Assembly: GCA_963556495.2 (NCBI GenBank)
Contig: OY747704.1
Coordinates: forward strand, 2,469,001 to 2,533,000
Direction of reading: 5' to 3'
DNA length: 64,000 bases
Source of the DNA: Valencia hispanica
Taxonomy: Eukaryota; Chordata; Actinopteri; Cyprinodontiformes; Valenciidae
A program made the translations under genes and the position numbers. This document shows, one piece after another, positions 57,921 to 64,000 of this stretch (positions within the stretch are counted from its first letter, which is position 1; every line of letters begins with the position of its first letter). The notes beneath the pieces were generated by a model. That model did no database searches. It had not been told where the DNA came from and saw only the letters and a program-made list of their open reading frames with translations.

Positions 57921-58287
57921 GTCATCCTGAGCTATCTCTGTAGTTATGATGCTATAGGCTTAGACTGCTGGAGGACAGACTTACCACTATTCTTCACTCT
58001 GCTACTTTTCTCTCCTACTACTCTCCAGTTGTAGTGTTTTGCTGTTGTTTTGACTGTTAACTTTGTTTTCTCTCCATAGAAGCTCCACCTGGTCTGGTAT
58101 CCTGCTTGGCTACAATGCCCTGTTGGATGGTGGGCATCGACTGGGATGAACCTCCCACTAACTGAACATCCCCCATGTCCTGTTATCAACTTTTTACTTT
58201 CTGTAACATAGAAAGTTCTCTTACATCAGTTCTTCTGTTCTTTCTGTGTCTCTGCTCTGTCTTCTCAAACCCCCAAATGGTCGTGGC

Positions 58288-58575
58288 TGTCAGGGATGTG
58301 TGTGGAGTATGGACCCAAACGCAGACGCTGAGGAAGTGCAGGATGTTTATTTAAAGGTGGAGGTGGTGATGATGATGATGATGAAGACGGCAGGAACGGA
58401 GAGACTGGACATCGGGCAGGAAGACGACACACCATGGAGATAGAAGACGATGTTGTAATGAGCCGGCGCTGAGTAAAGGGAAGTGATGGGTAATAAAGGC
58501 CGGAGGTGAGTAGGATCAGGTGTGAATGATTTGAGACAGGTGAAGACAATGAGGAGTGAATAGGGCAGCGTGACA
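58288..58575 (-). mobile_element. solo LTR (gypsy-like), 288 bp
   Basis: It starts TGTCAGGG and ends GCGTGACA on the plus strand, with an exact 5-bp duplication GTGGC (58283-58287 and 58576-58580). The sequence on both sides joins into an uninterrupted L2 3'UTR. On the minus strand it contains AAATAAAC and TTTGGGTCC, the latter shared with the LTR at 32313-32882. Solo LTRs arise by recombination between the two LTRs of a provirus. Confidence 0.85.
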
Positions 58576-58865
58576 GTGGCATATGGCCGCTCCTACTGAG
58601 CCAGGTTCTGGTTCTAGTTCTGTTGCAGGTTTCTTCCTGTTAAAGGGGAGTTTTTCCTCTCCACTGTCTCTACATGCTTGCTCAGTATGAGGAATTGCTT
58701 TGGTTGGAGTCTGCATCAACGGGGTGCAACTGCCATTCAATGACTTGTGCAATCTGATGGTATTCCTTAAATAGAAAACTAGCTAAAACTTTGAATGTAA
58801 AAGTGCCTTGAGATGACCTCTGTTCTGAATCGGCGCCATATTTAATAAACTGAATTTCATTGAAT

Positions 58866-60272
58866 TGATAACGAACTGAAATAAAGTCAACTTTTCTCTC
58901 AAATAAAGCTCAGTGTGAATTCTGCATCTAATGGATCGAAATTATTTCTCTTTTTGTTTACATTTCTCCTTTATATAAAATTCTGTTGGCAAGCAGTTGC
59001 ACATCCCCACTTTTTTATCTGGCGCAATTTGTATGAATTAAATACAGGTGTTCTTCTCACTGTCTGTAGCCACCAGAGCAAGATTTAGCTGATGTGGGTT
59101 TAGCAACAGAATGAATCATCAATTGGCCTCTAAACTGTACCAGGGCATCTGCACACAGCTGAAAATAAGGTTTCATAGTTTTATTAACAGATGGTTTGGC
59201 TGAGGAAGAAATGTGAGGGATGCTGGGAAACAGAAGCCAGGAACCTAACTGAAGATCCATCATTAAAATATGCTCTTGAAGTCATTTTACACACTCTTGT
59301 TAGACTGGAATAATACATATCTGACTTAATTCTGTTATCTGTGTCTAAATCTTGTACTTGTTTTGTTTTATCATTAGAAAAAGCTGTGATTATAAGAAAT
59401 GAATGTAGTGTAAGAAGTGACTGGTTCTAACAGAACATATTAAACGGTTCTAAATAGCTCCTAAATTCAATTTTGTTAATCATTCTTATTTATATTTCAA
59501 CCTGTAAACAGCTAATTGCAGTTCTTTTGCATACAGTTCCGACTCATTCCAGACAGTTTAGAAGCTGAGCAGGAGAAGCAAACAATTTGATGTAATTAGT
59601 GTCTGCACTGCACGGACAGCCTTGGATAGATTTCTGGGTGTGACTTGAAACACAATAAAAGTTAAGATTCTTTTTCCAGGGTCTTTGGTATTCATTGTCA
59701 AAACTATATTTTTTCTGCCATCACAAATGTTTTTATATCACAAAGCTTTCTATTTTTTGACATGCTTTTCCAGCTGATGATAAAACAACCACAATGCAAG
59801 CCTGAGGAAGATCACATGAGATTTGAAGGAAAGTGCATATGTGACAAAAACTTGTCAGATCTACTGAAGTGTGGCGTCAAAAGATAAAATAATTCACAAC
59901 AATTAATATATGCAAAGAAAAAAGTGTCAAATGTCCAGATCTGTTGTTGCTTATACAATTTGAAAGGCTGTATGTTTCAAATAAGAATAAAGAATATGCA
60001 TTTCAATGAGGCTCAATTGTCAGATTAAAAGTACCTTTAGAAAATAATCTTTAAGGAGGTATTAAACATACTTTTCATTGGGTCCACATTTCTGTATTAA
60101 AATGTTTGGCACAGGGTTAGGGTTTGGTAGATTTTGGGACAGTTACATTTTAATATCAGACAAAATAACATATACAATCATAAAACGCTGTTATAGATTT
60201 GTGATCTCATTTATGAAGAACAAAAAACTAGTATCTAAAAGGTTAGAAATGGTAACTGACAGAACTCTTATA
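58866..60272. other. AT-rich spacer, no gene recognised
   Basis: Only short frames are present on either strand. I see no repeat of known family. It may be the longest stretch of non-repetitive sequence in the window. Confidence 0.4.
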
Positions 60273-60475
60273 GTGCTTTTCTAATCATACTGACTACTCA
60301 AGCTCTTTACACTGGAGCCACATTCACCCATTCACACACATATTCATACACTGATACAGAGTTTGGTAGACAAACTTGGGGTTAGGTGCCTTGCCCAGAG
60401 GCACATTGACATGTGACAGGACGAAGCTGGAATTGAACTCAAGACAACTACTCTACCTACTGAGCCACAGTCATC
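60273..60475 (-). repeat. tRNA-derived SINE
   Basis: On the minus strand the head reads GACTGTGGCTCAGTAGGTAG (RNA polymerase III A-box-like TGGCTCAGTAGG), then GAGTTCAATTCC (B-box-like). A body follows with GGGCAAGGCACCTAACCCC and AATGTGGCTCCAGTGTAAAG, and then an AAAAGCACTA tail. This arrangement matches a widespread fish SINE. The head is derived from a tRNA but is not a functional tRNA gene. Confidence 0.65.
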
Positions 60476-60835
60476 CCTAACAACTGCAGAATTGTTTTCT
60501 TTAGCTGAACATGTAGGTTTTTAAGCACGAGGAGCCTGTTTAAGGGGATAACACAGCATCTCAGCCAATATTTAGGTCCAGGCTTTAACTGGGCCACTTC
60601 AAACCTGGCACTGGTAGACATGCGGGTGTGCTTTTTAGAATCATCCTGCTGCATAATCTAAGCGTGCTTGAGCTGAAGGTCCCAAGGTGATGGCTAAGCA
60701 TTCTCTTTCAGGATTTTCTGATGGAGAGCAGAATGTCAAATCATCCAGCTCCTGAAGCACCAAAAAAGCCCCTGATTATTACAATTTCACCACTGTGTTT
60801 AACTGTCAGTGCAATGCCTTTAAAAAAATGCTTTT
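60476..60835. repeat. MITE-like or Tc1-derived repeat fragment
   Basis: The run GTCCAGGCTTTAACTGGGCC, ATCATCCTGCTGCATAA, GAGCTGAAGGTC, TTCAGGATTTTCTGATGGAG and CACCACTGTGTTTAACTG is familiar from fish non-autonomous DNA elements derived from Tc1-like transposase on the minus strand. It has no open gene and ends where an L2 3' copy begins. Confidence 0.5.
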
Positions 60836-61300
60836 CAGTGCAATTCAGTTTATTTATATAGCACCAATTCACAACACATGCCACCTTAAGGCACTTTACA
60901 AGTCATTTAAATTCAATCATACATACCTTTCAATCAGTTTAAAAGTTTTGTTTCTAAGGAAACACAGCAGATTCTATCGAGCCATTCACTGACAGCCTTC
61001 ACTCCTCCTGGACCAACATGTAGCGACAGCAGACAGTTGCCTGTGTTGTGTTGTTGACTTCACAGCAATCCCTCATTCTGAGCAAGAATGCAACGATAGT
61101 GGAGAGGAAAAACTCCCCTTTAACAGGAAGAAACCTCCAACAGAACCAGAACCTGAACCCGGCTCAGTACAAGCGGTCATCTGCCACGACCTTCTGGGGG
61201 TTCAAGAAGACAGAGCAGAAACACAAAAAAGAAACAGAACCACTGATCCAGGAGTACTTTATTTGTTGAAGAAAGTAAAGAGTTGATAACGGGAGAGTGT
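60836..61300 (-). repeat. L2-type LINE 3'UTR (family C)
   Basis: The minus-strand sequence matches 58600-58865 and the 3'UTR upstream of the solo LTR there: CGCTTGTACTGAGCCGGGTT, CTGTTAAAGGGGAGTTTTTC, a GTAGCGACAGC-like block, and a TATATAAATAAACTGAATTG tail. It is a short 5'-truncated copy. Confidence 0.75.
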
Positions 61301-61764
61301 AGTGTAACAGTACACGAACTTTCAGCCAGGCGGACATGTCTAGATGGATGAATGGAAGGCCGTTACTTTGCTTGTATTTGGCATCGCTCATCAGAAGCCT
61401 AGAGGAGAAACTGTCCTTTCAGATTGCTCATTTTGATTATTTCTGCAGACCTTAGTTTATGAATCACAACATGTAATGTAGCTATATATAATTAAAGGAC
61501 ACGACTTCTTTTTAAGAGCTTGTTTAAGGTCCTGCAAAGAAATACATTAAATGTAGGAACAAGTTCAAGGATGTGCCACCAAAAGCACAAATTGAAACCA
61601 TATATCAGTCATTCTCGGCACAGTTCCAGTGTTAAACAGTGAAGATTTATAAGCCCATTAGTGCAGGAAGAGCCACGGTTGGAATTTTACTTTTAAATCT
61701 TTGAAGGACATTGGTTTAAATAGTAGCAAATAAACTTATACTGTAGCACTCTAATACTTAATTA
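61301..61764. other. unassigned spacer
   Basis: No gene or family recognised. Confidence 0.4.
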
Positions 61765-61960
61765 CAGTGGGGCAAAAAAGTAACTTTTCAGCCATTGATT
61801 TAGGAAGTTAAAAGTAAAAAAGTAAGAGATGTCTGTCATTTTCATCATAGGTACACTTCTACTGTGAGAGAAAGAATGTTAAAAAAATCCAGAAATTCCC
61901 ACTGTGTAATTTTTTTTTTAAAGTTCCGTTATTGCACACCACTTAACATTTATTAAACAG
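61765..61960 (+). repeat. Tc1-type terminal fragment
   Basis: TACAGTGGGGCAAAAAAGTA followed by CATTTTCATCATAGGTACAC and AAAATCCAGAAATTCCCACT is the start of a common fish Tc1-type (DTR) inverted repeat. There is no transposase and no opposite end. Confidence 0.7.
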
Positions 61961-62457
61961 GCTGCATTTAAACCAGTACTTGTGCCATTAGAGGACGGCA
62001 TAAAGGCTGTCTATTCTTCCAGCTGTTCCTCATTCATTTATCTGTATGTCACTTTACCACATGCATGCTTTTAGCAGTCAGAATGTCCCAATTCAGAGGT
62101 TTTTACTACAAATTATAGGATTGATGTATAATTTTTTTCTGAATTAATAAATACCTCAGTAGCAGTGCAAATGAATCCTAAGGTTGCCTAATTTAGATTT
62201 TTACTTTGGCCATATTCATGCGTTTATGTTCTTGGATTTCATGGGCCATCATTCCAGCCCAAAAAATCATTAACCTCTAGCTCCTACCCAACAATACAAA
62301 AAAGCCACATCTGAGTAATATTTATACAGTACCCAGAAAAAGAAGGACAATGAGCTTTATGATCAGTAACTTTCTGAGGTTTCCACTGCTTTCCCTTAGC
62401 ATCTTTCACCAAACATACTGTACGTCAGATCTTTATAAAGTTCATTATGTCTTAGAT
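61961..62457. other. unassigned spacer
   Basis: No gene or family recognised. It precedes the hAT end at 62458. Confidence 0.4.
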
Positions 62458-62815
62458 CAGTGGTTCCCAAAGTGGGGGGCACGCCCCCTGGGGGGGCACA
62501 AAGTCATTGCAGGGGGGCGGGGGGGGGCGGTTGGTGCGTGGTATGAATAAATAATATTTATAAGCTAATGTAACTGACTGGTTTTTTACGAGGCCTCACA
62601 TAAACGCAAAGCAGAAGATAAAACATCGCTTCTAAACCAACTTCCTTCCGAGCCAAAGAGTAGAAAATATAAGAAGCATGTCTTGCCTTTGGTTTTGTTA
62701 AACCAAACACCTACAAATGCTCTGTGTGAAAAACCGCACACAACTGAGGAGGAATACATACTTCCCTGCACTATGGACATGGTTCCATCCATGCTTCATA
62801 ACAGAATAGGTTATT
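62458..62815 (+). pseudogene. hAT element 5' part with transposase start remnant
   Basis: The end CAGTGGTTCCCAAAGTGGGG is a common hAT terminus. It is followed by a G-rich segment and then codons such as HKRKAEDKTSLLNQLPSEPK and, after a frame change, EEYILPCTMDMV. These resemble the start of a ZBED-type hAT transposase joined by deletion to a later region. The catalytic domain and the right end are absent, and an L2 fragment follows at about 62845. Confidence 0.5.
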
Positions 62816-62844
62816 CATCTGTCCAATATGCACATTTTTGAGAT

Positions 62845-64000
62845 GTCAACCAGAACAAAACTGATGTTTTAGTCATCGGTCCTGAGGCTCAGAGAGAGAA
62901 ACTTTTACCAAAACTACAATCACTGTTTTTTGATCCTTCTCTACAAGTGAAGAACCTGGGCGTGATTTTTTACTCTGAGCTGACTTTTATTCCTCACATT
63001 AAAAATATTACTAAAATAGGTTTTTATCAACTAAACAATATTGCCAGAGTCCGCCCCATTCTCTCTTGGGCCAACACGTAGACACTGATACTTTTATCAC
63101 CAGTAGAATTGATTACTGTAATGTCCTGCTTTCTGGTCTTCCTAAAAAGAGTATATCAGGTTTACAACTTCTACAAAATTCAGCAGCACGTGTCCTGATG
63201 AAGACCAGGAGGCGGGAACACATTACACCTGTCTTTAAATCATTGTATTGGCTCCCCGTACGTTTTAGGATCAATTTTAAGGTTCTTTTAATGGTTTTTA
63301 AGTGTCTTAATGGTCTTGGGCCTTCTTATTTCTCTGATCTGCTTTTCCCATATAAACCTTCGCGGTCTCTGTGCTCCTCTGGCAACCGTCTCCTTGTCAT
63401 CCCAAAAGTCAGGACACACACTCATGGTGAGGCGTCTTTCCAGTACAGCATCCCTCACCTCTGGAACAGGCTGCCAGAGGACTCAGGGCCGCAGAGAACG
63501 TTCATGTTTTTTAGAGCAGGCTCAAGACTCACCTTTTTAACCTAGCTTTTTACTGATTATTATTTATTATTGTCTGTTTAATTACTCTGCATGTTTTATA
63601 TGATTATATTTTATCCGTATTTTACTATTTAATTGTATCGCATTAATTTACAGCTTATTTTTATACTTTATCTTAATCCCCGTTCCAGTGTTTCCTCTAT
63701 CGGAGCCCTCTGCCCCGGGAGCGGTGGTCGGCTGTAGCTGCTCTCCAGGTGGAGCTTGGGTGGAGGTGGGGTCTTGGCCTTGCCTCCACTGGGTGCCCTG
63801 TGTCGGTGCCTCAGCTGCTGCTGTTGATCTACCGCTGCCGGTGCAGATGGCTCCTCTGAAGGCGTTTCCTTGCATGGTTCATCTGCACTCGGCCCAATGT
63901 CCTTTTTTACTTTTGCTTTTAACTGTGTGTGTGCATGGGAGATGGGTTGGGGGGAGGGGGGTATAACGGTGAACATGCATTTAAATCTGTGAGGGGAGGG
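62845..64000 (+). pseudogene. L2 (family B) RT C-terminus and 3'UTR, runs off the window
   Basis: The frame from 62848 reads NQNKTDVLVIGPEAQREKLL, QVKNLGVIF and [10 protein letters not shown], with a stop at about 63079. The next frame (63066-63545) has [53 protein letters not shown] and LWNRLPED, up to a stop at 63543. This is the post-RT region of an L2. The palm and endonuclease are absent. The 3'UTR from 63546 contains the blocks shared with the minus-strand copy at 36916-37412 and continues past the window end. Confidence 0.8.

Larger units (their letters stand above)
56559..58865 (+). mobile_element. L2-type LINE (family C), 5'-truncated
   Basis: It begins within the RT linker and ends in the 3'UTR with AATCGGCGCCATATTTAATAAACTGAATTTCATTGAATTG. 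It landed in a Tc1 transposase. The 3'UTR (57925-58865) contains a solo LTR at 58288-58575. Minus-strand copies of this 3'UTR are at 29926-32957 and 60836-61300. Confidence 0.8.

Noticed and set aside
60430..60475. possible tRNA gene on the minus strand
   Set aside because: A- and B-box-like motifs are present, but no cloverleaf can be completed and a SINE body follows, so it is a tRNA-derived SINE head.
63668..63976. 102-codon minus-strand Pro/Ala/Gln-rich frame
   Set aside because: Antisense of the GC-rich L2 family B 3'UTR, which recurs at 36916-37412.

Overview
The window looks like accessory, repeat-saturated DNA from a teleost fish. The evidence is a Rex3 (RTE-clade) and a Rex1 LINE, three lineages of L2-type LINEs, several fish-style Tc1 families, hAT elements, an L1, a tRNA-derived SINE and env-bearing endogenous retroviruses (ERVs). 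Percomorph affinity is plausible, but I cannot name a species. I see no convincing host protein-coding gene and no rRNA or free-standing tRNA gene. Family names are assigned by recognising motifs from memory, without a search.

Layout. 0.5-0.9 kb: LTR-like segment. 1.26-3.6 kb (-): decayed Rex3 with its 5' end but no 3' end. 3.9-13.4 kb (-): dispersed parts of what is probably one L1 (ORF1 at 12.5-13.3, endonuclease at 7.3-8.5, RT C-terminus at 3.9-5.3). It is split by a Tc1 fragment, a ~368-bp periodic repeat field, LTR-like sequences and a small hAT. 13.8-27.8 kb: a minus-strand ERV with 425-bp LTRs, a tRNA-Trp-type primer binding site and a 4-bp target duplication. Nested in it at 15.47-22.08 kb is a plus-strand ERV with 572-bp LTRs and its own 4-bp duplication. 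27.8-33.0 kb: a Tc1 remnant split by a hAT with a perfect 8-bp duplication, then a minus-strand L2 3' region split by a gypsy-like LTR element that carries repetitive ORFs. 34.8-36.9 kb: two Tc1 remnants separated by CA/TA microsatellites. 36.9-45.5 kb: a three-level nest, an L2 3'UTR (-) broken by Rex1 (+), itself broken by a nearly intact full-length L2 (+). 45.5-48.3 kb: Tc1 and Rex1 remnants, ATCT/TA microsatellites and an unexplained stretch. 48.3-49.6 kb: a hAT with a perfect 8-bp duplication and a GTF2IRD2/ZBED-like transposase. 49.6-54.7 kb: a MITE/Harbinger-like element interrupted by a second L2. 55.1-58.9 kb: Tc1 remnants and a third L2 whose 3'UTR holds a 288-bp solo LTR. 60.3-64 kb: tRNA-SINE, L2 3' end, Tc1 and hAT ends, and the C-terminus of another L2.

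There is no operon-like cooperation. The genes present are the enzymes of self-mobilising elements: endonuclease/RT and esterase-like ORF1 of LINEs, DDE transposases, and gag/pol/env remnants. Nearly all are broken by stops, frameshifts or deletions. The best-preserved coding unit is the L2 at 38.6-43.3 kb, with one nonsense codon in ORF1 and one frameshift in ORF2. The youngest LTR insertion is the inner ERV, whose LTRs differ at about 5 of 572 sites by my hand alignment, against about 14 of 425 for its host ERV.
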